DNA of 13,148 nt. Origin: Bacteroidota bacterium (GTDB lineage Bacteria; Bacteroidota; Bacteroidia; Chitinophagales; Chitinophagaceae). The stretch is taken from contig JAURLW010000017.1 in assembly GCA_030831005.1 (NCBI GenBank), positions 1 to 13,148 of the forward strand. Direction: 5' to 3'. A model generated the notes under the pieces. That model ran no database searches. It worked only from the letters and a program-made list of their open reading frames with translations, and was not told the origin of the DNA. This document shows, in pieces, positions 7,220 through 13,148 of the stretch. The position numbers and the translations under genes are program-made. How positions within the stretch are numbered: the first letter of the stretch is position 1; every line of letters starts with the position of its first letter.

Positions 7220-8923
7220 ATGTACCGATTTGAACATGTAGTATACCTATGGCTCTTAGTGAGTATTCCCATTTTATTGCTTAGTTTATATTTATTTTTA
7301 AAGTGGCAGCGAAGCACTATTGACAAATTGGGCAATAGAAATGTAGTTATGCAACAATTTTTGGGCTATATCCCCAATCGTTTTAAAGCAAAAACGCTAT
7401 TATTTATTGGAGCTCTATTTTTTTTAATTCTAGCCCTAGCTAATTGGCAAAAAGGAAGTGGCAATGCTACCGCAAAACGAAAAGGGGTTTATATTATGAT
7501 AGCCTTGGATGTGAGTAAAAGTATGTGGGCTAAAGATTTACAACCCGATCGACTTTCGAGAGCAAAGCTGTTTGTAAATAAATTATTGGATAAAGTAGAG
7601 AATGACAGAGTAGGCTTAATTGTTTTTGCAGGCAATGCCTATTTGCAGGTGCCTATCACAAGTGATCATGCGGCATTAAAAATGATGTTGCAAGCGGTTA
7701 GTCCAGATATGGTACCTACACAAGGTACCGAAGTAGGTGCGGCTATTAATTTAGCTTGCTCTTCGCTTAGCGGTAAAAATAGAAATAGTAAAACCATCAT
7801 CCTTATTTCTGATGGAGAAGATCATGATGAACAATCTGCTAGTGCCATAGAGAAGACTAAAGAGGCGGGTATTAGCATTCAAACAGTTGGTGTAGGTTCT
7901 GAAAAGGGTGCAGCTATTTTTGATCCTAATACCCAAGCAAATAAAATTGATGCAGAAGGCAATGAAGTAATTTCTAAGCTAAATAAAGCTGCCTTAGAAA
8001 CAATAGCTCTTCAAACAAATGGAACCTATAGTGCAATCGACAATATGGATGAATCGCTGAAAACAATAGCTGCTAAGATTGATCAAATGACAACAACAGA
8101 ATTTGAAAGTGTTTTGTATACCGATTATACTAATTATTTTCAAATACCATTAACCATTGCTTTATTGTTGTTAATAGTTGCTATGTTACTAAAAATGACG
8201 ACTAACAAATTACCTAAAACGCTGCCTGTATTACTATTGTGCTTGTGGGTTTGTAACCCTTCATTATATGGGCAAGAAAATAAACTACTAAAAAAGGCGA
8301 ACGCCTTATACAAAGAAAAAAAGTATAAAGAAGCATCGCAATCTTACCAAAAGGCGCTCCAATTGAATCAAAAAAACAGCACTGCTCATTTTAATAATGG
8401 CAATAGTTTGTATGGTCAAAAAAATAAAGAAGCCGCTAGAAAGGAATTTGATCAAGCCACTAAATGGAGTGCAGATAAACAAGCAAAAAGTAATGCACAA
8501 TACAATATGGGCAATACTTATATGGATGAGAAGAAATGGGAAGAGGCTATTACATATTATAAAAATGCATTGAAGTTAAATGCAGATGATCAAGATGCTA
8601 AATACAATTTATCCTATGCTTTAGCCATGAAAAAGAAAGAAGATAACAATAAGCAGAAGGATAAGCAAAACAAAAAGCAAGATCAACAAAAGAAGGATAA
8701 TAAGGACAATAAGAACGATCAAAAAGATCAACAGCAAAAGCAAGAGCAACCAAAAGATGAAAAGAATCAAGAAGAAAAAAATAATCCATCGCAACAACCC
8801 AGTAAATTATCAAAACAACAAGCAGAACAATTGTTGCAAGCATTAATGCAAGAAGAAAAAAAACTACAGGATAAGAAAAGACAAGAGCGAGCACAACCAA
8901 TAAAAAAAGAAAAAGATTGGTAA
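7220..8923 (+). CDS. BatB-BatC fusion: membrane VWA-domain protein joined to a periplasmic TPR domain
   Basis: This 567-residue membrane protein combines two Bat (Bacteroides aerotolerance) proteins. Residues 1-328 resemble BatB: an N-terminal segment starting YRFEHVVYLWLL, membrane helices at about 8-28 and 58-75, a von Willebrand A domain at about 90-290 with a complete MIDAS metal site (DVSKS at 97-101, Thr170, Asp198 in SDGED), and a third helix at about 307-325. Residues 352-470 resemble BatC, with TPR-like repeats (for example ALYKEKKYKEASQSYQKAL at 362-380 and AQYNMGNTYMDEKKWEEAI at 426-444). Between them, 333-351 look like a signal peptide ending SLYG before Gln352. Charge distribution suggests that both the VWA and TPR parts face the periplasm. 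Residues 471-529 are a Lys/Gln/Asp/Asn-rich low-complexity stretch, followed by a charged helix. No batA, batD, batE or moxR gene is adjacent. Bat proteins are linked to oxidative-stress tolerance, but their mechanism is not settled. Confidence 0.85.
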   Translation: MYRFEHVVYLWLLVSIPILLLSLYLFLKWQRSTIDKLGNRNVVMQQFLGYIPNRFKAKTLLFIGALFFLILALANWQKGSGNATAKRKGVYIMIALDVSKSMWAKDLQPDRLSRAKLFVNKLLDKVENDRVGLIVFAGNAYLQVPITSDHAALKMMLQAVSPDMVPTQGTEVGAAINLACSSLSGKNRNSKTIILISDGEDHDEQSASAIEKTKEAGISIQTVGVGSEKGAAIFDPNTQANKIDAEGNEVISKLNKAALETIALQTNGTYSAIDNMDESLKTIAAKIDQMTTTEFESVLYTDYTNYFQIPLTIALLLLIVAMLLKMTTNKLPKTLPVLLLCLWVCNPSLYGQENKLLKKANALYKEKKYKEASQSYQKALQLNQKNSTAHFNNGNSLYGQKNKEAARKEFDQATKWSADKQAKSNAQYNMGNTYMDEKKWEEAITYYKNALKLNADDQDAKYNLSYALAMKKKEDNNKQKDKQNKKQDQQKKDNKDNKNDQKDQQQKQEQPKDEKNQEEKNNPSQQPSKLSKQQAEQLLQALMQEEKKLQDKKRQERAQPIKKEKDW

Positions 8924-8951
8924 TCTAATTTGAGGTGAGTGCGTTTTTTGG

Positions 8952-8971
8952 TTGTCAACAGGTTTTCAACA
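8952..8971 (+). repeat. Two 9-base direct repeats resembling DnaA boxes
   Basis: TTGTCAACA (8952-8960) and TTTTCAACA (8963-8971) differ at one base, are separated by GG, and repeat with an 11-base period, about one helical turn. Each differs at two positions from the DnaA box TTATCCACA. An A/T-rich stretch follows directly. Function is unproven. Confidence 0.35.
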
Positions 8972-9056
8972 TTTAAAAAAAACATAGAAAAATATTTTTT
9001 TTAGTGATTTTTTTTCTAATATTGTGTAAGGATTGTACTTACTAACCCATCCTCAT

Positions 9057-9096
9057 AAAAGTCCGACACCCAACGCAACTGGTCGGACTTTTTTTT
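9057..9096 (+). terminator. Rho-independent terminator of the BatB-BatC transcript
   Basis: A perfect 11-bp stem AAAAGTCCGAC (9057-9067) / GTCGGACTTTT (9082-9092) encloses a 14-base loop. A run of eight T starts inside the right arm and ends at 9096. It lies 133 bases after the BatB-BatC stop and insulates adk from it. Confidence 0.9.
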
Positions 9097-9101
9097 ATGC
9101 T

Positions 9102-9218
9102 CTGAAACGTAGTATATACAATGCTTTCAGAAGATTGTGATTAATAGAAATTAAAATAAAATAAAAATTGGATAGAAGCTGCAGTTATTTTTCTGAAATT
9201 TTTTTTTGACTTTTTCAG
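9102..9218. repeat. Two CTGAAA/TTTCAG inverted pairs upstream of adk
   Basis: CTGAAA at 9102-9107 pairs with TTTCAG at 9125-9130 (17-base gap, extendable to 7 bp arms). CTGAAA at 9193-9198 pairs with TTTCAG at 9213-9218 (14-base gap). The same six-base arms in the same orientation occur twice within 120 bp. They may be operator half-sites or chance in AT-rich DNA. Confidence 0.25.
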
Positions 9219-9276
9219 GCAGTTTTTAATTAAATCGAACATTTTTTTAAAATAATTTCTCACTCAAGAGCGCTTA

Positions 9277-9292
9277 TATTTTTGTACTTTTG
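9277..9292 (+). promoter_or_regulatory. Tandem -7 promoter boxes of adk
   Basis: TATTTTTG (9277-9284) and TACTTTTG (9285-9292) are two back-to-back full matches to TAnnTTTG. The second ends 19 bases before the adk ATG. The pair may give two start sites 8 bases apart or one broad start. No clear -33 element is seen for either. Confidence 0.45.
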
Positions 9293-9311
9293 TAAGTAAT
9301 AACTAAGCACT

Positions 9312-9893
9312 ATGTTTAATTTAATTTTATTTGGCCCTCCAGGTTGTGGTAAAGGCACACAGTCGAGCAACATCATTGAACGTTATCAATTGCAACACAT
9401 TTCAACAGGCGATTTATTGCGTCATGAAGTAAGTAGTGAAACAACGCTTGGACTTGAAGCAAAGAAATTTATGGACCAAGGTTTATTGGTTCCTGATGAA
9501 GTGGTAATAGGAATGATCAGTTCAAAAATTGATGAAACACCAAAAACACGTGGATTCATTTTTGACGGTTTCCCTAGAACTAAGGCTCAAGCTGAAGCGC
9601 TAGACAAATTATTAGATTTTAAAGCAGCACCTATTAAATTAGTTATTTCTTTAGAAGTACCAGAAGAGGAATTAGTAAGACGATTGGTAGAGCGTGGCAT
9701 TACATCTGGTAGAAGTGATGACAATGAAGAAGTAATTAGTAAACGTATCCGTGAGTATTATGAAAAAACAGCACCAGTAGCTAGTTATTATGATAGCTTA
9801 GGAAAATTAGTGCGTCTTGTAGGTAATGGAACTATTGAGGCTACATTTGAATTGATTAAAAAAGAAATAGAGCAATATCTCTTACCAGCCTAG
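9312..9893 (+). CDS. adk: Adenylate kinase, short-LID form
   Basis: The 193-residue enzyme catalyses ATP + AMP to 2 ADP and balances the adenylate pool. Residues 8-16, GPPGCGKGT, form the P-loop. STGDLLR (31-37) and DGFPRT (85-90) form the AMP-binding parts, and RGITSGRSDDN (128-138) is the short LID segment. The zinc-binding insertion found in longer adenylate kinases is absent, so this is the short type of about 190 residues. The stop TAG shares its last base with the GTG start of obg, so the two are probably translated together. The transcription unit begins after the terminator at 9057-9096, with promoter boxes at 9277-9292. Confidence 0.98.
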   Translation: MFNLILFGPPGCGKGTQSSNIIERYQLQHISTGDLLRHEVSSETTLGLEAKKFMDQGLLVPDEVVIGMISSKIDETPKTRGFIFDGFPRTKAQAEALDKLLDFKAAPIKLVISLEVPEEELVRRLVERGITSGRSDDNEEVISKRIREYYEKTAPVASYYDSLGKLVRLVGNGTIEATFELIKKEIEQYLLPA

Positions 9894-10882
9894 TGGAAAA
9901 AGCAAACTTTGTAGATTATATCCGTGTATTTTGTCATTCGGGAAAAGGTGGCGCTGGAAGCGCACACATGGCCCGTACTAAATTTAATGCGCAAGCTGGT
10001 CCGGATGGTGGAGATGGAGGCAGAGGTGGTCATATTATCTTAAGAGGTAATAGACAATTATGGACGCTTTTGCATTTGCGTTATCACAAAAATATTATTG
10101 CAAAAGATGGCCGCAATGGAGATAAAAATAAATGTACTGGCCATGATGGAGAAGATATTATTATCGAAGTTCCATTAGGTACCATTGCTAGAGATGAAGA
10201 AACGGGAGAAGTTGAAGCAGAAATTTTAGAAGAAGGTCAAGAGATCATTTGGTGTAAAGGTGGTCGTGGTGGATTAGGGAATTATAATTTTGCAACGTCT
10301 ACCAACCAGGCACCCGAATATGCTCAACCAGGCGAATTAGGAACAGAAGGTTGGAAATATTTAGAGCTTAAAATTTTAGCAGATGTAGGTTTGGTCGGTT
10401 TCCCTAATGCAGGAAAATCAACCCTCTTATCTGTAATCAGCGCAGCAAAACCTAAAATTGCTAATTATGCGTTTACTACCTTAACGCCACAATTAGGAAT
10501 GGTGCCTTATAGAGATGATGCTTCTTTTTGCGTAGCCGATTTACCGGGTATTATAGAAGGTGCAGCTGAAGGTAAAGGATTAGGTCATCGCTTTTTGAGA
10601 CATATTGAACGTAACTCCGTATTGCTTTTTTTAATTCCTGCAGATAGTCAAGATCACGCCAAAGAGTTTGATATACTTATTAGTGAGTTGCAACAATTTA
10701 ATCCTGAATTAATGGATAAAAATATGCTGATTGCTATTAGTAAATCAGATATGCTCGATGATGAATTGAAAAGTGAAATCGCTAAAACACTTCCAAAAGC
10801 AGTGCCTCATTTATTTATTTCCTCAGCTGCTAATCAAGGTATTGTAGCCTTGAAAGATGCGTTATGGAATATGCTAAGTTAA
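9893..10882 (+). CDS. obg: Obg family GTPase
   Basis: The 329-residue protein has an N-terminal glycine-rich Obg fold (residues 1-158; for example SGKGGAG at 16-22 and GPDGGDGGRGG at 36-46) and a GTPase domain. The G motifs are G1 GFPNAGKST (169-177), G2 FTTLTP (194-199), G3 DLPG (216-219), G4 SKSD (283-286) in place of NKxD, and G5 ISSAA (309-313). Obg proteins assist late assembly of the large ribosomal subunit and respond to guanine nucleotide and stress signals. The C-terminal Obg domain of Bacillus-type proteins is missing, as in many Bacteroidota. The GTG start at 9893 overlaps the adk stop (TAGTG) and gives the usual NFVDYIRVFCHSGKGG N-terminus. The end overlaps convergent pnuC by 4 bases. 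Confidence 0.97.
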   Translation: MEKANFVDYIRVFCHSGKGGAGSAHMARTKFNAQAGPDGGDGGRGGHIILRGNRQLWTLLHLRYHKNIIAKDGRNGDKNKCTGHDGEDIIIEVPLGTIARDEETGEVEAEILEEGQEIIWCKGGRGGLGNYNFATSTNQAPEYAQPGELGTEGWKYLELKILADVGLVGFPNAGKSTLLSVISAAKPKIANYAFTTLTPQLGMVPYRDDASFCVADLPGIIEGAAEGKGLGHRFLRHIERNSVLLFLIPADSQDHAKEFDILISELQQFNPELMDKNMLIAISKSDMLDDELKSEIAKTLPKAVPHLFISSAANQGIVALKDALWNMLS

Positions 10883-11499
10883 ACTTGCTTTTCAGCATAT
10901 TGCTTCCAACTTTTCAAGCCATAAAAAGTTAAAATAGTAAATACGCCATATTGAACGCTTGTAAATGCGTAGCCTTTCACGTAGTACAAGGGTATGCACA
11001 CTATATTAGTAAGCAACCACCAATACCAACTTTCCACCTTTTTTTGAGTCATCAAATACATGCCCGTGAAGGCTGCTGCACTAGCCAGCGCATCTGCAAA
11101 GGGAATGGTGTCTGGTGAAAAATAATTTTTAAGCAAGGTCAGCGAACAAAAAAATAGCAAAAATAAACTACCAAATAGCAGGAGCTGCTGTAGGTGTTGT
11201 TTTTTTGTGGAGTAACATATTGGAAGCGCATCTTCTATTTTAGACTTGCTTTTCCAATGATACCAACCATAAACACCCATTATGGAATAGAATAAATTGA
11301 CAACACTTTCGCCAAATAGAGAAGCTTTAAGACAAATGATTATATAGCTTAAGGTGCTTATTAAGCCAATAGGATAAGTATAAACATGCGCTTTTCGAGA
11401 ATAGAGCACCGATATAATACCCGTTATAGCCGCAATAAATTCTATTGCTTGGGTATGTAGAAGTTGATTATAAAAACTACTAAAAAAATGCGCTAACAT
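10879..11499 (-). CDS. pnuC: PnuC-family vitamin transporter, probably for nicotinamide riboside
   Basis: The 206-residue protein is almost entirely membrane-embedded, with about seven hydrophobic helices (near 17-33, 40-58, 62-80, 105-124, 133-150, 157-173, 178-196). The C-terminal half has the PnuC pattern SWYWWLLTNIVCIPLYY (157-173) followed by VQYGVFTILTFYGLKSW (182-198), and GVYGWYHW at 75-82 is also typical. PnuC carries nicotinamide riboside by facilitated diffusion for NAD synthesis. Close relatives carry thiamine (PnuT) or riboflavin (PnuX), and the substrate cannot be fixed from sequence. No riboswitch fits in the 60 bases upstream and no kinase gene is adjacent. The start lies 11 bases beyond the U-tract of the yceI terminator. 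Confidence 0.88.
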   Translation of the reverse strand: MLAHFFSSFYNQLLHTQAIEFIAAITGIISVLYSRKAHVYTYPIGLISTLSYIIICLKASLFGESVVNLFYSIMGVYGWYHWKSKSKIEDALPICYSTKKQHLQQLLLFGSLFLLFFCSLTLLKNYFSPDTIPFADALASAAAFTGMYLMTQKKVESWYWWLLTNIVCIPLYYVKGYAFTSVQYGVFTILTFYGLKSWKQYAEKQV

Positions 11500-11504
11500 A
11501 TGAA

Positions 11505-11511
11505 CAAGGTA
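11505..11511 (-). promoter_or_regulatory. Possible degenerate -7 box of pnuC
   Basis: The minus strand reads TACCTTG, one T short of TAnnTTTG, directly after the U-tract of the preceding terminator and 5 bases before the pnuC ATG. The spacing matches the exact boxes ahead of the oxidoreductase, gpmI and uvrD. Without it pnuC would have no evident promoter. Confidence 0.3.
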
Positions 11512-11542
11512 AAAAAAAGGTGCGAATTAATTCGCACCTTTT
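11511..11542 (-). terminator. Rho-independent terminator of yceI, a perfect 28-base palindrome
   Basis: Bases 11515-11542 form a perfect palindrome with 14-base arms (AAAAGGTGCGAATT on one side). Read on the minus strand the hairpin ends in a run of eight T (11518-11511), 17 bases after the yceI stop. The opposite strand has only four T after the stem, so termination is mainly of minus-strand transcripts. Confidence 0.88.
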
Positions 11543-11559
11543 AACTTTTTATAGCTTGT

Positions 11560-12237
11560 TTATTTTGCACAAACAGTATGTATTTTTAAAGTAACATCTG
11601 GGTGGATAAATTTGTCTTTAAAGCTTTTGTCATTACCATAAGATAAATTCCATTGCGTTCTATCGAAAGTGAAATTAGCATCAGCGGTAATTACGCCATT
11701 AGCTTGACTAACTTTAGCAGGGAAAGAAATGCTTTTAGTTACATTTTTCAAGGTTAAGTTACCCGTAATAGTATGGGTAGCATCTTTCATCAAAAGTCCT
11801 ACTGTATCTACACCAGCTGCAACTGCAGTGATTTCTAAGCTCGCTGTTGCAAAAGTATCTGCATTAAAGAAATCAGGGCTTAATAAGTGACCATCTAATT
11901 TATGTGCATAACCAGTATCTGTTAAATCATCTGATTTTAATGATTTGATATCAATGATAAATTTACCACCAGTGATTGCACTACTAGAATCAACTAATAA
12001 GTAGCCAGATTGTAATTTGAAGGTACCATGGTGTTGTGTTTTACCAATTTCAAGTTTACCAAGACCTTTACTTGCCAACCATTCTACGTTTGATTCAGCA
12101 ATATTTGCATTTAATGTGTCTCCAGAAGTAGTTACTTCTTGAGCATCTGTTGCAGATACTTTGTCTGCGTCTGAAGATGAGTTACATGCTGCAAAGAAAG
12201 TGCTTACTGCAGCGATTGCTAAAATAATTTTTTTCAT
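11560..12237 (-). CDS. YceI-domain lipoprotein
   Basis: The 225-residue product begins with a lipoprotein signal peptide: a short basic start MKK, a hydrophobic core, and a lipobox FAAC with the lipidated cysteine at residue 18. After a Ser/Asp/Thr-rich linker (19-45) comes a YceI-like beta-barrel domain to the end. Recognisable stretches are VEWLASKGLGKLEIGKT (51-67), HLLSPDFFNADTF (117-129), GNLTLKNVTKSISFPAKV (159-176) and FDRTQWNLSYG (191-201). YceI folds bind long isoprenoid-like lipids, but the biological role of most members is not established and I do not assign one. The protein should be anchored in the outer or inner membrane facing the periplasm. Its promoter box is 20 bases upstream, and a terminator follows. 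Confidence 0.92.
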   Translation of the reverse strand: MKKIILAIAAVSTFFAACNSSSDADKVSATDAQEVTTSGDTLNANIAESNVEWLASKGLGKLEIGKTQHHGTFKLQSGYLLVDSSSAITGGKFIIDIKSLKSDDLTDTGYAHKLDGHLLSPDFFNADTFATASLEITAVAAGVDTVGLLMKDATHTITGNLTLKNVTKSISFPAKVSQANGVITADANFTFDRTQWNLSYGNDKSFKDKFIHPDVTLKIHTVCAK

Positions 12238-12257
12238 AGTTTTTTAATTTTGTAGAG

Positions 12258-12265
12258 CAAAACTA
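12258..12265 (-). promoter_or_regulatory. Putative -7 promoter box of yceI
   Basis: The minus strand reads TAGTTTTG, a full TAnnTTTG match, 20 bases before the yceI ATG. The leader between them is A-rich (AAAATTAAAAAACT just before the start), as is common for Bacteroidota ribosome binding, which relies little on Shine-Dalgarno pairing. Confidence 0.5.
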
Positions 12266-12303
12266 AGCTATACAGAGCTATAAAATATTAATCTATTTTA
12301 ATA

Positions 12304-13148
12304 TTAACGGGCTATCCAATCTTCAGGATTTACTCTAGTGCTTTTATTATTAGCACCTACCTTCCAAATTTGGAAATTAATAGTGGTTTCGCCATCAATA
12401 TTACCAACTACGCCAATGTGCTGTTTGGTTTTTACTCGATCACCAGCTTTCACCGATACAGCCCCTAATTTAGAGTATACCGTAAAAAACTTGCCATGAT
12501 TAATCATCACGGTTTGGCCCATACCCGCTGAAAATACACTCGATACAACGCCATCAAAAACTGAACGGGCAGGTGCATTGGAATTTGTTTTGATATCAAC
12601 ACCAAAATTCTCTACCAATACTTTCTCGGCAATTGGGTGTTTGTGCGTTCCAAACGATTCGGAAATAAATCCTTTTTCAACTGGCCAAGGTAATCTGCCT
12701 CGATTTGCTTCAAAATTATCTGATAACGCCGCTTCGGAAGGTGTAAGGTTAGAAATATAGGAGTTATTTACTGGTTTTGGTTTATAAGGCTCAACATTGG
12801 CAGCGCCTCCTCCAGTATTAGGTTTGATAGCCGCATTATTCTTAGCTGCTAGTTTTCTTTGCTCTTCTTCAGCCTTTTTTCTTGCAATTTCAATCTCTCT
12901 CTGGATGATATTACTAATCGCTGTATTTAACTGCCTAGTTTGTCTTTGCTTTTTTTCAATTTGAGCGGTTAATTCTTTCTCTCTACCTTTTAAATCTTTA
13001 ACAACTTTATTGGTTTCATTAGTTTCTGCCTCCAAAACTCTTTTTTGTTGCACTTCAGCCATCAATAATTTGTCTTTTTCTGATTTTATGACATTGAGGT
13101 CATCAATTTTCTCATGGAGTTTAATTTGTGTTTTTCTGATGAGTGCAG
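12304..13148 (-). CDS. EnvC-like murein hydrolase activator with degenerate LytM domain, N-terminus cut by window edge
   Basis: The reading frame is open from the stop at 12306-12304 to the right edge, giving 280 visible residues; an apparent start near 13065 (TTG) or 13062 (ATG) is internal. Visible residues 1 to about 105 are a Lys/Glu/Gln-rich coiled coil, followed by a Pro/Gly/Asn linker (about 107-128) and a LytM/M23 domain from about 155. The catalytic residues are mostly lost. The usual HxxxD reads NFGVD (180-184, His replaced by Asn); the YAHL histidine is Lys in YSKL (224-227); and HxH is replaced by TIN (255-257). Such domains do not cut peptidoglycan but, as in E. coli EnvC, switch on amidases at the division site. 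A role with FtsEX is inferred from that family. The N-terminal export signal and the start lie outside the window. Confidence 0.85.
   Translation of the reverse strand, partial: ALIRKTQIKLHEKIDDLNVIKSEKDKLLMAEVQQKRVLEAETNETNKVVKDLKGREKELTAQIEKKQRQTRQLNTAISNIIQREIEIARKKAEEEQRKLAAKNNAAIKPNTGGGAANVEPYKPKPVNNSYISNLTPSEAALSDNFEANRGRLPWPVEKGFISESFGTHKHPIAEKVLVENFGVDIKTNSNAPARSVFDGVVSSVFSAGMGQTVMINHGKFFTVYSKLGAVSVKAGDRVKTKQHIGVVGNIDGETTINFQIWKVGANNKSTRVNPEDWIAR

Larger units (their letters stand above)
8924..9311. other. 388-bp non-coding region between the Bat gene and adk
   Basis: No convincing gene is present. From left to right it holds a pair of 9-base direct repeats resembling DnaA boxes (8952-8971), an A/T-tract region (about 8972-9022), a strong terminator (9057-9096), two CTGAAA/TTTCAG inverted pairs (9102-9130 and 9193-9218), long T-tracts (9186-9215 and 9242-9248), and tandem promoter boxes for adk (9277-9292). 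Confidence 0.7.

Noticed and set aside
8598..8985. Minus-strand open frames opposite the end of the Bat gene
   Set aside because: They are the complement of the low-complexity Lys/Gln tail. The hydrophobic or Cys/Ser-rich products are by-products of its codon use.
10739..10750. SKSD instead of NKxD as G4 motif in Obg
   Set aside because: Ser or Thr in place of Asn is, as far as I recall, usual for Obg of Bacteroidota, and all other G motifs are intact, so it is not a sign of inactivity.
10860..10882. Obg ends without a C-terminal Obg domain; possible truncation
   Set aside because: The domain is absent in many Bacteroidota homologues, and the protein ends cleanly after the GTPase domain, so this is not a broken gene.
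10879..11560. Riboswitch (TPP or NAD type) ahead of pnuC
   Set aside because: Only 60 bases separate pnuC from yceI, and they are filled by the terminator palindrome. No conserved riboswitch core is visible.
13062..13065. Start codon of the EnvC-like protein near 13065
   Set aside because: The frame continues upstream without a stop to 13148 and encodes further coiled coil, so the gene is truncated by the window and not started here.
1..13148. Mobile elements, CRISPR arrays, tRNA or rRNA genes
   Set aside because: I saw no transposase, integrase, terminal inverted repeats with target duplications, spaced direct repeats, cloverleaf-type sequences or conserved rRNA segments on either strand.

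Overview
The window looks like a stretch of core chromosome from a Bacteroidota species, most likely near the Chitinophagales; the rank below phylum is a guess. The evidence is a low-GC composition, no Shine-Dalgarno sequences ahead of most genes, copies of the Bacteroidota -7 promoter element TAnnTTTG in front of nearly every transcription unit, a Bat-type (Bacteroides aerotolerance) protein, and an Obg GTPase without the C-terminal extension. I see no mobile element, tRNA, rRNA, CRISPR array or phage gene.

Layout. Positions 1-234 (minus) hold the N-terminal part of a 2-amino-3-ketobutyrate CoA ligase (kbl). Divergent from it is a tight five-gene plus-strand run, 322-3162: an FAD/NAD(P)H oxidoreductase without its own iron-sulfur centre, D-aminoacyl-tRNA deacylase (dtd), a TadA-type deaminase, a small Rieske ferredoxin and an LD-carboxypeptidase. 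It meets convergent gpmI (3159-4682, minus) so closely that the two stop codons overlap. Behind gpmI is a UvrD/PcrA helicase (4767-7049, minus). Divergent from the helicase is a 567-residue BatB-BatC fusion (7220-8923, plus), followed by a 388-bp non-coding stretch with a strong terminator and several short repeats. Then come adk and obg (9312-10882, plus, overlapping by one base). A convergent minus-strand block closes the window: pnuC (10879-11499), a YceI-domain lipoprotein (11560-12237) and a truncated EnvC-like protein with a degenerate LytM domain (12304 to the right edge).

How the genes fit together. Most products are housekeeping: central metabolism (Kbl, GpmI, Adk), tRNA fidelity and modification (Dtd, TadA), ribosome assembly (Obg), DNA repair (UvrD), NAD precursor uptake (PnuC) and cell wall remodelling (LD-carboxypeptidase, EnvC-like). 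The flavin reductase and the Rieske ferredoxin share one operon and could form a short electron-transfer chain whose acceptor is not in the window.

I found no clearly new multi-gene system. The points most worth a second look are: a two-mode spacing of promoter boxes to start codons that predicts leaderless mRNAs for three or four genes; the BatB-BatC fusion with a relic signal peptide at its junction; an orphan reductase/Rieske pair; and two convergent gene pairs that both end in the same shared TTAA.
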